Positions 11,947 to 24,038 of a stretch of DNA of 64,000 nucleotides are shown here, piece by piece. The DNA is taken from the NCBI GenBank assembly GCA_905250075.1, contig CAJNOP010000031.1, forward strand, positions 633,308 through 697,307. Reading direction: 5' to 3'. The DNA is from Rotaria sp. Silwood1 (taxonomy: Eukaryota > Rotifera > Eurotatoria > Philodinida > Philodinidae). Every line of letters begins with the position of its first letter. Position 1 is the first letter of the stretch. The position numbers and the translations under genes were made by a program. The notes beneath the pieces are model-generated. The model did no database searches. It was not told where the DNA came from and saw only the letters and a list, made by a program, of their open reading frames with translations.

Positions 11947-13227
11947 ATGGAAAATCCTAATCCTCGATTTTTAACTAATATACAAGATGAACCATCAAAT
12001 ATGTTACAACCAATAGCTGGTTATGAACGAGAACCATTACTTTGTTTAGAAGAAGCTTGTGAATCACTTTATTCTTTAATTAATGATCTTCCACAATATA
12101 TTTGGATATCAAAACATAATTGTCAAAATCCTGAAGATGGTTTAACTAAAGATGAATCAGCTTCAATTCATCTTTATACAATGGAATGGCCTGATAGTCA
12201 ACAAAGTCTTTATTCAAAACTCAATAAAACATTACGTAGTATTAATCGTCAAGAATTAAAACCATGGTTTCGTTATTTAAAATTATTTTTAACAGCTCTT
12301 TTTAAATTACCATCTATTGAAGGTGTTGTTTGGCGTGGTGTTCGTGGTGATTTATCATCTCAATATTTAACAACAAATGAACAAGCATGGTGGGCATTAA
12401 GTTCATGTACATTATCATTAAAAATTCTTGAATCTCCATTATATTTGGGTAAAATAGGAACACGAACACTTTTTTCAATTGAAACTCAAACTGGTCGTCG
12501 AATTCGTTCACATTCATATTTTAAACATGAAGAAGAAATTCTTTTATTACCTGGAACTTTTTTTCAAATTATTTCACATTTATCACCGGCTGAAAATTTA
12601 CATATTATACATTTAAAAGAACAACAATCACCATATCCATTATTGCAATTACCATTTCAAGGAGCACAAATACGAGGAAAATTTCGTGAAAAACTTAAAA
12701 ATGAAATATCACAACAACGTATACGTCGTTTGATTACATTTGCTGATTTAAATGAGAAAATTTCAGCTACAAATAATCTTGGTGATATACCAAATGGTTA
12801 TTCAAATCTTCGTTGGCATAATGTATCATATATGCATATGGATCATGCACTTCAACATATTAAATGTAAATCTACAGGTTATCAATATATATTTCAAAAT
12901 GAAACACGACAATATCGTTCACCTTATATTGCATTAAATTCATGTGGAAAATCGATGTTAATTAGTTCATTATCAGATGATGATTTAACATTTACTGTAC
13001 ATACAATTGAAGTGCAATCAGCATTAGAAGATGATTTAGAAATTTTCATTTTTGGATTTAAATCAAATGTAAAATTGTTTAAGAAAAAAGTTAAATTATT
13101 TATAAAAAAATCAACATTAATTCAACTTGATTGGAATAATATTGATTTAATTACATTTGAATCAGCAAATGATGAAGATGAACATAAAAGATTTCATTTT
13201 ATTCTTATTTCTATTGAAATTACTTAA
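11947..13227 (+). CDS. arginine mono-ADP-ribosyltransferase with C-terminal beta-rich domain
   Basis: Single exon of 426 residues. I prefer the ATG at 11947 because an in-frame ATG at 11917 lies upstream of the TTTCAG acceptor. Residues 35-240 form an R-S-E class ART fold. WRGVRG gives the NAD-binding Arg at residue 130, ALSSCTLS is the S-T-S-like strand near 150-157, and KHEEEILLLPG supplies the E-x-E pair at 195-197 that specifies arginine transfer. So the protein should move ADP-ribose from NAD+ to arginine. There is no signal peptide, so it is probably intracellular. From about residue 265 the second half contains FADLNE...IPNGYSNLRW, resembling the beta-sandwich domain with an F-x-x-L...(I/L)PNGY-x-x-(L/F)-x-W start seen in secreted fungal and bacterial proteins and used for ligand binding. 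That assignment is tentative. The ART part is confident; the target is unknown. Confidence 0.88.
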   Translation: MENPNPRFLTNIQDEPSNMLQPIAGYEREPLLCLEEACESLYSLINDLPQYIWISKHNCQNPEDGLTKDESASIHLYTMEWPDSQQSLYSKLNKTLRSINRQELKPWFRYLKLFLTALFKLPSIEGVVWRGVRGDLSSQYLTTNEQAWWALSSCTLSLKILESPLYLGKIGTRTLFSIETQTGRRIRSHSYFKHEEEILLLPGTFFQIISHLSPAENLHIIHLKEQQSPYPLLQLPFQGAQIRGKFREKLKNEISQQRIRRLITFADLNEKISATNNLGDIPNGYSNLRWHNVSYMHMDHALQHIKCKSTGYQYIFQNETRQYRSPYIALNSCGKSMLISSLSDDDLTFTVHTIEVQSALEDDLEIFIFGFKSNVKLFKKKVKLFIKKSTLIQLDWNNIDLITFESANDEDEHKRFHFILISIEIT

Positions 13228-13480
13228 ATTATTACGTTTTCTTTATTATTAATAACGAACTATGAAATAGTTATATTTTCAATTTCATTTCTTCTAGAAT
13301 ATTCTTGAAATTTTAAATCAAAATAATGAGAACAATATCAATCAAACGTTCAGTTTATATGTTAATTGTTAACAAATGTCAAAAAGAAAATTTCTTCGAA
13401 AAAGTATCATTTTAAGAATAGTCATAGAAATAAAAAATATTATTTGATTATCTTGTATACTGTTGATGCAGAGTAGAGAT

Positions 13481-13693
13481 CAGAGATGGACAAAGTCGCA
13501 CCGCGCCTCCCCGCGTCGTTGCTCACGCCTACGCTACACTAGTCTGAGCTTCGATGAGCGCACGCTTAGAGCATCCCGGTATTCGGTGGAGTTTGAGAAA
13601 CTAATTGGTAGAGCAAAGAGAAAGAGAGATGTGCGTAGCGCCTAGGCGCGAGCAGTGGCGCGGGGAAGCGCGGTGCGATTTTGTCCATCTCTG
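13481..13693. mobile_element. hAT-type MITE, 213 bp
   Basis: The terminal inverted repeats are about 35 bp with two mismatches. They begin CAGAGATGGACAAA, the classic hAT terminus. The element is flanked by an exact 8-bp target-site duplication GTAGAGAT (13473-13480 and 13694-13701). It is far more GC-rich than the surrounding DNA and encodes no transposase, so it is non-autonomous. The open frame through it (13463-13645) is a by-product. Confidence 0.9.
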
Positions 13694-13701
13694 GTAGAGA
13701 T

Positions 13702-16700
13702 GATCATCGCGATTGAAAATCTATCTCGGCCCTAGAAAAAATTGATGTTAAAGCGACGTGATAAAAATCTAAACCTACTGCGCGTCTCTATCACAATAGT
13801 TTGAACTATATAGAAAGTTGCTTTGATCAAATTAATGATGATTTTGACTGTTAGACTTGTAGACATTGAGATCGGATGTAAGTCCATGCAACTTTAAAAA
13901 CTCATTAAAAAGAAAAAGAGGCTGACGCTACCGTATCACTGACACATAATCAATTCAAATGATGTAGATTGACTTTACTCGAACAATATTGTTCTTTAGC
14001 TTTAATTCAAGCAACAAGTCAAAGAAGAGATTCAATTGATTTAAGTAGAATAGGAATAAATAGATTGAATTTAGAATCAATTAAAGATTTCGTATTTAAC
14101 TCTGTCTTATCAATTATTACAATAGAACGAATAAGAAAAATCTTTCTAAATTGATATTTGTAAAATTACCTTCCAAGATATTGCATAAGTCTTGAGGTAC
14201 GATAAAATTAGTTTATATGTAAACAGAAAATAACTCATAATTGAATGTTTCTATATGAGTCTTGAATATTCGTGCCACTCTTTCAAATGACATATTATTT
14301 GATGATATCTTGTCGTGTAATAATAAAAATATAAACATGAGAATACGTCTTTTCCAAATAATCAGCGTCATTTTTGAATAAAGTTCATGACAAATCAACA
14401 TAAAAAATAACATTTATTTATTAATCGAGTTTTATCTCAAGAAGATGACGTTTACATTTGCTAAAATATGGTTCACTGAAAGTGTATGAGAAATATTAAA
14501 AATAAAAAGTAGGGGAGAAGAATAATTTTCAAGTTTCAAACGACTCGCAATTAAATTTAACAAATAATTAAAAATATAACTTGTAATTATTGTCAAAAAC
14601 TGATAAAAAAAAACGTGATAGTTAAATAAGATTTTTGTGTTATCCGACCAATATAAGAATACATTTCGTTTTTAATAAAATCTCATGTTGATCGATTGCG
14701 AAAAATTTATCCTCACAGTTTTCATATTTATATATTTATTATTAACAGATATAATCATTTAAAAGAGTAACACAAGTATCAAAGATCGTTAAAAATATTT
14801 GCCTAGAATTATTCTGTCTGTATATAAACTAATTTTGTCGCACCTCAAAACCTTGGAAACATCCTATATAGATATATATATATACAATCAAAATATATAA
14901 AAAAAAAGAGTTCAAATGAATATTTAATATTTATCTATCAATAATTGCATGTTCAGTAACAGAAAGAGATGAAAAATAATCTATTGACTGTAATTCAGTA
15001 TGTAAATATAGTTCAATATATTTAATGGATTTTTGAAAGCATATTTTCACGTTATAGCTAAGATAATAATGATCATATGAGTGATGATATATTCATCAAT
15101 GAATGACTAGTCAAGGGACTACTAATAGATAATGTAAAACTTTTAGCATCTCTTCTTGAACGAATATTGACTAATCATTTCAATTAGAGTTATATTCAAG
15201 CATTATTTTCTATAGATCTTTAATTTATGAGTAGCTCAATATGACATTCGTTACGAAAAAAAAAAAACAAATGTTTGATTATCAATAGCCATTGAAATGA
15301 GAACCTGTAAAGAAATCTTGAAAAAGAAGGAAAATAATCGCATAGAAAGACATTTTTTATTGATTATATTGAAAAACGATTTTATCCTACAATATGATTA
15401 AGCATTTTCTATAGTTAAAAAAAAGTTTGTTTTTCTTTTTCATATTGATTTCATTGTATAATTGATTAATGATGAAATATAAGACTATTATATATGTTAA
15501 TTCTATACTAGGAAGTTGATTAAAATTGATTTCTTTAACTTTTCTATTCGTAAATTACCTTTGTTAGTATACATAAAAAAAAAATAAAGAAAAGGTTTTT
15601 CTTTTGAAATATTTTAAAGCAATAGACTTATTGTACACTTGATTTATCCTTTTATTCCTTAAGATTTCTTCAAATTTTTCTTAAAATCTTCATTAGTTTT
15701 TGACATGAAGTTCATCTTCTCTATTCTCAAGAACATTATTGTTTTACATGAGACGATATTTTCTTAATCCACTAATTATATTTATTTTTTTGTATGTGCT
15801 AGTAAATACAGAATAAGAGTACATGAAAGTTGATACTTGTTAATTAAATGTTAAATTTATTATGCAAATATATTCTTGTTTTTTTTTTTTAAACTCATTG
15901 CGTCTTAAAGTGTATTCAGTTCTTGATGAAGTATCAAATAAATGAAGAAATATTTATCTCATTTGTTATTTTCATCAAAAACAAAGCAGATAATAGTTGA
16001 TTTGCTTTGTAAATATATAAATCATTCAATTTCAAAAATCTTATTATTGTTCATTCAATAGAATTATAGATGAACGCAGATATTTTATCAATAAGATAGA
16101 AAAAAAAAATACTATTTTTTAAGTTCAGTTTATCAAATGATACATTTAATATTACTTCAGATGTGTAAAAAAAAAACAAAAGATCAACTAAAATGAATGA
16201 AAACAAGACACAATCATATATGTATTCATGAAAATACTAAGAACTGTGACGAATGTCAAAGTTCATTCACTAGAGATATTACAAAAAAGAAAAGATGTTT
16301 TAATACAATATCTAAATCACTTAATCAATTTATGCAAATAATAGTCAGTCTTTATCATATTTAGACAACAAATATCAGTTCTGCTATTCAACTTTAATTC
16401 GTTTGATCAAAGATCATTAATTCAGTTATTTGATGACACAAGAATTTGCATGTAGATCGTTATATTTAACCTTGAATAAGCATAAGTATGCTTAATTATG
16501 AGAAACTATTTTTTTTTTGTTTTGTCATTCTTTTAGTATCAATCCGAGCGTTAATCATTAGGGACCCATTGTTTTTTTTACACCTTTTCTTACATCGGAC
16601 ATTATTCAATATGATTTTTCTTTTTAGTAACAATTATTAGAGACAATTGCAATATTCAATGATAGAAATTATTGTATGAAAAATGTATTTTAGATTGATT

Positions 16701-17207
16701 AATAGTATAGAATATATTTGAGATCAAATTGTTTCATTATAGACAAGTAAAAGACTGAGTACATGGCTTTAGCATTATCAACAACAATTGCCTCTAGCTA
16801 AGCAGATCGTAGAAAGCAGATAATTAGGATCCCATTAGTGACAAAATGTGAAAATGATGTTTTTGTTTTACAAAAGGCCATCAACAATTTATATTCTAAA
16901 CTTATTAAATAGAGTATAAAGTTCAATTTAATGCATAAAGTTTTTCTTCTTCAACTCATTTCATACAAACTACAAAGAATATCTTTCATAATTATTTGAA
17001 TAAAACTTATCTATCAAATAAATCATTAATACATAAAGACAAAAGATCAGGTTTTTTTTTTTTTTGTTCGATGAAAACATTGCTTATTACTAGAAAAAGA
17101 AACAATGAATATTTCATTGAGCAATAAATTTTATTTAGAAAGAGAAAAAAAAAAATTTTTTTTAATAAAAAATAAACAAAAAAAAAAAAAAAAGAAACTT
17201 CTCTTAT
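13702..17207. other. long AT-rich intergenic region
   Basis: About 3.5 kb without a convincing gene. One short frame at 13969-14154 has fairly protein-like codons and could be an orphan exon or gene fragment, but it has no recognisable motif and no ATG. Elsewhere I see only poly-A/T tracts and short TA runs (for example near 14870). Confidence 0.5.
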
Positions 17208-17669
17208 TTACACAATATGCAATGGAAATGTTACTGTACTTATTTGTTGATCATTTTCATCAGATAATAAAGGTTCCATATCACCTTTTTTTATTTTTCT
17301 AATTAATAATTGTTTCCATGCTAAATAACGTTTTTCTTGTGCAATATCTTCATCTGTATCTCCAAAATAAAAATTTTCCATTTCATGTCGACGTTGTTTA
17401 TATAAACTAAATGTAAGTAAAATAATTGTTAATATTAAATAAGAAATTATAATAAAAATAATATATGTTATTGGACTTGATAAAGATAATATTGATGATA
17501 AATTTGTTTTATTTAATGTATGATTTAAATTCAATAGAATATCATCATAATATGAACGATTTAATAATATTGATGATGAATCAAAATCATCTTCTTCATA
17601 TGATAATGGAAAACTATCAACATTATAATAAATATCATCATTTCGATGAATTATTGTTGAGTTTAACAT
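17208..17669 (-). CDS. small single-pass membrane protein, unknown function
   Basis: Single exon of 153 residues. The frame is preceded by TTTTAG two bases before the ATG, consistent with a spliced or trans-spliced leader. Residues 1-65 are acidic and polar, with five N-glycosylation sequons (N3, N37, N49, N53, N56), and look extracellular. Residues 66-90 are a strongly hydrophobic helix. KQRRHE follows as a positive-inside stop, then a 63-residue cytoplasmic tail with an acidic patch (GDTDEDIAQEK) and a basic patch (RKIKKG). There is no signal peptide, so a type III orientation is inferred. The layout (short glycosylated N-terminus, one helix, short tail) resembles KCNE-type channel subunits, but similarity is too weak to name it. 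Confidence 0.6.
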   Translation of the reverse strand: MLNSTIIHRNDDIYYNVDSFPLSYEEDDFDSSSILLNRSYYDDILLNLNHTLNKTNLSSILSLSSPITYIIFIIISYLILTIILLTFSLYKQRRHEMENFYFGDTDEDIAQEKRYLAWKQLLIRKIKKGDMEPLLSDENDQQISTVTFPLHIV

Positions 17670-20600
17670 CTCTAAAATGATCGATTTTATTTTTATTGAC
17701 TTTAGAGAACAAAAGGAAAAAAAAAAAAAAGAAACATAATTAGTGTAAAGAAGTATATTTACTTAAGTAATGAAATATTTGTTTATTATTTTATCAGGAA
17801 GTTTAATAAATAAATATTTGATAGTTTTGAATGTTTTACCTATATAGAAAATACCAATGATTATTCTCTAATCTATTAAATAAAATATTTCAGGATCTAT
17901 TTTTATGTGTTAAGTGGCCATTAAGTTGATAGAATGTAAATGAATTGTTAAGAGAGAAGAATATAACAATTATAGTGTCTATCCGCCTTAATAATATGTT
18001 CTTTTATTATTAGAACCTAACTATAGACAGTTGAAAATCAGTATAAAAAAAAAACAATTTTCGATTTAAAGAAATTTTATCGATTTTATTTCTTCATATT
18101 ATATCTGTGATTTAAATAATATAAAAGATAATGTTGAATGATTATTATTATATGTTATTTAAAGATGGCTTCAATGACATTCATTCACTAGTTTATTCTA
18201 CTACTTACTCATTTGTCATTCAGTTACTTATGAGGAGGAAAAAATTGTTTCTTCTTTTTTGTATGTTAGCAGAACCGAAAGAAAGAAGGGGAGTGTTAAA
18301 TCCACATACTGATTGGAATGACGACGACTGCAAGGAAATTCTCTCTCTCTCATTCTTGCTTAATATTCACGACTTTAGTTTTCTTGTTCTTTGCTCTGTA
18401 TTTCTCTTTAGGCGTTGACTATCGACGATCATCATCGAGTACCATCTGTTGTGACTCGGATGGTCTATCTCGTGTTTCGGTCTACGTAGAAATCGTGTAA
18501 CGAGAAAAAAAGAAAAAGAAAAATCGAATTTTCATGCACAAGCAAAAGATTATTACCGCTATTTGCTGCATCGACAATCATATTAGAAAAAACAGGCAGT
18601 CAACATGCATTTTATTGTGTTAAGCAGAAGGAAAATTTTCTATTCGATTGACAATTGAGTTTAAAGAAAAAAAAAAAAAAAGAAGACGTGTAACATTTCT
18701 CTTTGACGAATAATCAAATACAAAAATTTATTTTCATAGATGAATGAACAAAATACAAGGAATACATACAACAAAATAGTGTCACGAAGGCATTATATAT
18801 CAAAGTTAATTTTTTTGTATTCAATAATAAGATGTTTGTGACAACGATAGAAATGAATAAAGTTTTTTTTTTTTTTTATCATTTGTATAACAAAGAAAAT
18901 AAAAACTGATATTGTTAGATGATAAATATTCGTCAACGATAACTCATAGTCAAAAAATTTAATTTAAAAAATAAAACAATAAATAATCATCATTATATTC
19001 TACTTTATATCTATATATAATCAAAAGAAAAGTCTTTATTATGATACTATTTTTCATTTATCATTGTTCATTTTTTTAAATAATATGAAATTCGATTACT
19101 TATGATCCTAATACGAACATGAGATTGTAAAAATAAAATTTTTTATATTTATTCGAGTAATGTTCAATAAGTAAAAGTATAATACTAATAATTATTCAAA
19201 CATAAATGATTGATGATGTCTAACGATTAAAACACTGATTGACTGTCATTATAGTTAAAAGTTAAAACTTTTATCTTTCTGTTTTTTTTTTAAATAAAAT
19301 TCAAACTGATAATTACATGTATTACAATACTAATAGATCTATTTACCTATTAGTGATCAACATGGTATCATATTGGAATAATCGATTATTATTGTTACTT
19401 TAATATTTAGTAGTACGTAGAATTATAGACTTTTGAAGATATTTATGTCGATAGTATTGAGACGAGATTACCATAAATCAGTTAAATATGAATAAAATAT
19501 ATGTTAAATCACATCATTTGACTTATATGTTTCGATTATATACTATTTAATTCTGTAAGAAACTTTGATTAATGAATAGAAAACGAATAATTTATATGAA
19601 AATTTTTTGTAAAACTCGTATAATTCAAAATAGAAGTTTTTCTCTTATCAATTTTCATGAAACACTTCTTTACAAATTTCTTACTTGAAAATTTCATCGA
19701 TCTAAGATACGACATTGCTCGTAATTAAAGACTTTCTACTTTCTTTCTATCTCATTTTTTTTTGTCAAGTAACTTGTAATGTTGTTCATATTAAACGATG
19801 GCTAAAACAAGATACAAGTCTATCAATATTCGTCTCTAGATGATGTCAAACTGATGAATTATATTGTGAAAAAAATGGATAGCAGCCTATTCAAAGTAAT
19901 ATGACCAACAAATAATATCTTAACAGTTTAAAATTACAGAAAATTCTAAGTTTATTATTCGAACTTAATCAATTGTCACTCAATAACAACAAAGTTGTCC
20001 AGCGTCAACTATGCTAATAATGATACTTACTCATTTTATTTAAGAATATTAGTTTTTTCGATCAGACAGCACATCATAGAGTTTGTTATTAATCACGTGA
20101 TGATTCTGATAAACAATTTAAAAAATAATTTCTTAGTACTTCAAAATGAAAAGGACAAAATTATCATGTTATTTTCACGATTTTAGAAGAAATATTAAAT
20201 AATGTGAATGATTCGTACTATGCTTCGACGAACAGAAGAATCAACAGAATACTAAATAATTACATCGATCTATGAGATAAAAAGTTATAACAATGCCTTG
20301 GTCTATACATTGAAAGATTAAATTCTTTGCTTCCGATGCCTACTACTTAGTATTAATATGCTTTGTGCAATACAAAAAAAACTCAGTTGCAGCTTCGTAG
20401 CAACAAGAAAAACAATTATCTGAACAGAAACAGTAGCTTATGTCAAAGTATGAAAAAATTCAACTGCAACAATAGATACTTCAGTTACTGTTTGAAAAAG
20501 AGAGTCAATGTGTAAAAAAAATGCCTCTCAAATAAAAGGTAGCTTTATTGATGTACAAGTCGCATATGTATTGAACTAAATTCGAACAAAAAAATAAAAT

Positions 20601-21486
20601 CTAACGACAAAAATTATGAAAAAATAGTTCATGTTGAATGTGAACAATCAAAAAATAAATATAAATTTGATCTTGAACAGTTAATAGTAGAAGACGAAGA
20701 AAGTTTATAATAGTAAGTTGTACCTTTTCTTATATTAAATAGTCCGACGATATCATTTTTCTGATCAGTTACATATTTCGACTTTGATTTGTTACTAATT
20801 TTCTTCTGAGTGATTGCTTTTCACTGGACTTTCATTGAAAGATATAAATAAACACTTATTCATACCTTATAGAAAGTACTTATGAGCTGAGAATTGCTTA
20901 GACTTTCTTTTTCACAGCATCTCAATATAAACTTTTCGGGTTTTTCTTTTCAAATTAATGTTCACATACCAAGATTAAGCATCTACATTTAAATCGAATC
21001 TATCGAAAATTCTCAAAGAAAAAAGAGCATAAGATTCAACTAAGATTCCCCTTTTTTCTGTTCTTCTAATACTTTTCACTTCGCTGTAAAACATGAAAAA
21101 TCTCAAAACAAAGTCTTTGATATTGTTGAAACAGTGAATTCAGAAAATATACGTATTATCGTCCTTTCATCAACAAAACTTAGCAAATAATCTTGCAAAA
21201 AACAATATACTTTTTCAATCAGTAAGTAAATCCGTGTGAAGGAAAACAAGATGAATAGATTTTTCTGTAAAATCACACAAAATGTTTATTATTTTGTTAA
21301 AAAACACATCGGATAATCTTGCAAACTACATATTCATATCTTCATTGAAATGTATTGCTGATATCTAAGATTTGCACATTAGACGCACCAAATGTTTCGA
21401 TTATTCAGCTTTTCTTTTGGTATATCTACTACTATGAACATTGATTCCTAGTTTAAACTTTTGTGAATGAAAGTTTTAGTTCTCTG
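17670..21486. other. long AT-rich intergenic region
   Basis: About 3.8 kb. Short open frames at 18131-18500 and 19995-20186 have no motif, and their codon patterns do not resemble neighbouring genes. No RNA gene or clear repeat recognised. Confidence 0.5.
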
Positions 21487-23441
21487 CCCATGTCGATAGG
21501 ACACGCTACCGACACATGTGTCGACACAATTGTGTCGACACATGAAGTATTGTCACGTTTTGACACAGTGTCATGGTGTGTCGACACATGTACGTAACGT
21601 GTGTCATGATGTGTCAACACATGTACGGCCGTTGTGTCATACGTGTGTCAGTGTCATTTTTCTAATAATTCTATTGGTCCATTTTCTGTCGCTAGCAGTC
21701 AGCCAATAGACATTGGTGATGACTAACCCTTTCCCTGTCTCTCGATTTTTTTCCTGTACTTTTATGATTTGAAGCCAGAATTATTTACCAAATACTTTAA
21801 TTTTATTTAAAAAAAGAACATGAAAAAATACAAAAAACATATACACAATAATTATTTTGTAGATGTGTTTCTTGTTAGTTTTTTATTATTAAAGAAAGTA
21901 GAAAAACGTCCTTAGAATAAAATAAATAACATAATAAAAAAGTGTCTATACAATAAAATATTAATTCTATAAAAATTTTTCTTATTTTTTCTTTTTATTG
22001 TATCTACATTTTTTCTTCTTATTTTATTTGACTTTATGATTTAGACATGTTTTTTATTATTTCGTTTTATTGTATAGATATTTCAGTACTTTTTGCATTA
22101 TTCTATAGACTATTTTTCTTATCATTTCTTTTATTATTAATAAAAAAAATCACTGGACAAAGTCTATAGAATGAAGCTAAAAATAATAGAAAATCTATTA
22201 TTTTTAAAACGAAATAGTAAAAAACATGTCTAAATCATAAAGTCAAATAAAATAAGAAGAAAAAATGTAGATACAATAAAAAGAAAAAATAAGAAAAATT
22301 TTTATAGAATTAATATTTTATATACTTTTCTTGCTATTTTTATTTTATTGTATAGACACTTTTTTTTATTATGTTATTTATTTTATTCTAAGAACGTTTT
22401 TCTACTTTCTTTAATAATAAAAAAAACTAACAAGAAAAACGTCTATAAAATAAAATAAAAAAAATAATAAAAAATCAAGAGAATAAAATAACATAATAAA
22501 AAGTATAGAAAAAAAAATAAAAATAGTGTATACAAAAAAAAATAAAAATACATGTACATAATAAAATAAAATGATAGAAAAATTGTCGATACAGAAAAAT
22601 TAAAAATAATATGAACATCTATACAGTCAAAGCAGTTAAAAATTCTATAAAATAGACTTACCATTGTAAAAATAAATTTAAAAAAAATTTTTTCTTCATT
22701 GTGTTAAGTTTGTTTGAGATTGACATGAGCACGATAAGGCTTAATTAATCTACAACAAAATAAAACAATAATTCATCTAAAAGAGAAATAATAATTTCGT
22801 TTAGAACATGTGACAAAATAGACCCTAATTTATTTTCAAGTCTAAAAAAACATAATAAATTAGTTTGAAAAGGTACAAAAATAAATAAATAATATAACTG
22901 AAAAAACTTTAAAAAAATAAGATAATTAATCAATTTAAAACATGTATAACAATAGATAATGCATTAATAAAAAGATCAGAAAAACTAATAATTTCATTTA
23001 AAAAATTCATACTGGTGTATAACATTTTATTTTAAAAAATCTAAAAAAAAGACAATAAATCAGGTTAAAAATTTACAAAAATAGATAATAAATTAATAAA
23101 AAGGTCTGAAAAAAAAATAATAATTTGATTTAAATATCGATAGTAATGCATAATTTTTCTTTTTAAATTAGAAAAATAGATAAATTAATTTAGAAGTTAA
23201 AAAAAAGATAATAATTTAATTTTAAAAAAAATACCCAACTTAATCCTATATATACAATCGTTTTTTTTCTTTCCTGTATTATAGTCCATGATATACCCTT
23301 CGTTGCCCAAGACACGTTACCGACACATGTGTCGACACATGACGTACAAAAAATTCACTGTGTCAACACGTGTCGTTACATGTACGTCCATCGTGTCATT
23401 GTGTCGACACATGTGTCGGTAGCGTGTCCTATCGACATGGG
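21487..23441. mobile_element. 1.95-kb inverted-repeat element with GTGTCGACAC-rich ends
   Basis: The two ends are an inverted repeat of at least 43 bp beginning CCCATGTCGATAGGACAC. Both ends continue into clusters of the self-complementary words ACACATGTGT and GTGTCGACAC: about 170 bp on the left (21487-21655) and about 135 bp on the right (23308-23441). The right cluster is itself an imperfect palindrome, because the CCGACACATGTGTCGACAC block occurs again in direct orientation at 23308-23340. The middle is AT-rich, holds a second large palindrome and encodes no transposase. No target-site duplication could be identified. I interpret it as a non-autonomous foldback DNA transposon, or two related elements facing each other. 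Confidence 0.6.
21867..22440. repeat. internal palindrome with arms of about 200 bp
   Basis: Sequence at 21867-22069 reappears nearly unchanged, reverse-complemented, at about 22207-22440 around a spacer of about 140 bp. Shared words include TTTATTGTATCTACA and ATGATTTAGACATG. The right arm has one extra insertion of about 20 bp near 22320-22340. It lies in the core of the 21487-23441 element. Confidence 0.8.
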
Positions 23442-23990
23442 TGCTGTAAGACGACATCAGAGACAGATGTCACTTTTACTAAATAAATTCGTTTTAATAA
23501 ATAAAATTTATCTATAAATAATAAAATAATTTTAAAATATTCATTTTTCTTCTAGAATAATATAATTTAAAGACATAAATGAAATAAAAACTAGAAGAGG
23601 TTTTATACAAGTTCGAATGGTAATTGGTTACTACTATTCTTGTGTTGCAATAAGATGATGATTATCTATTATTTGATTCGTTTGTTAGTAAAAACAGTAT
23701 CTCATTCTTAATTATATTAGAAGATCTTAAATTGTCGATTAATAATAAATTTTGAAATAAATAATGATGAAAATTATCAAGAACAACATGAAGATTTATT
23801 ATTTTATTTTTGTAAATGACAATAATAAACAAAAATAAAATAAAAATAACCAATTCAAATGTTTCTTTTTCAATGTAAACAATTATTAAATCAACCAAAA
23901 CTTTAATCTTATACACATATACACACACACGCAACTTATCTTTAATTTTATGAATAATTATTTAAAAACAAATTTATTTATATGATTTTA
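23442..23990. other. promoter-side flank of the eS21 gene
   Basis: AT-rich 0.55 kb with a short CA run near 23920. The reverse-strand frame at 23662-23934 has no protein-like features. Confidence 0.4.
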
Positions 23991-23991
23991 A

Positions 23992-23997
23992 TTTCAG
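23992..23997 (+). promoter_or_regulatory. splice acceptor in the eS21 leader
   Basis: TTTCAG after a T-rich tract, 41 bp before the ATG at 24039. It is either the 3' end of a 5'UTR intron, common in ribosomal protein genes, or a spliced-leader site. Confidence 0.4.
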
Positions 23998-24038
23998 ATC
24001 TCTTGTGAATTTGATTGATTATAATAATCATCATCATA

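Noticed and set aside
13463..13645. 60-codon Arg/Ser-rich frame
   Set aside because: It lies inside and across the GC-rich hAT MITE and is explained by it.
18131..18500. Two overlapping plus-strand frames
   Set aside because: Random composition, no recognisable domain and no clean splice junctions.
21487..21660. CRISPR-like short palindromic repeats
   Set aside because: Spacing is irregular, repeats overlap, and the DNA is from a eukaryote with introns. They are subterminal repeats of a mobile element.
21518..21709. 63-codon His/Cys-rich frame that looks like a small zinc-binding protein
   Set aside because: It is a translation of the GTGTCGACACATG repeat cluster at the end of the 1.95-kb element. 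The His/Cys pattern is a repeat artefact.
23662..23934. 90-codon minus-strand frame upstream of eS21
   Set aside because: Hydrophobic residues come from AT-rich codons only. No start context, motif or splice support.
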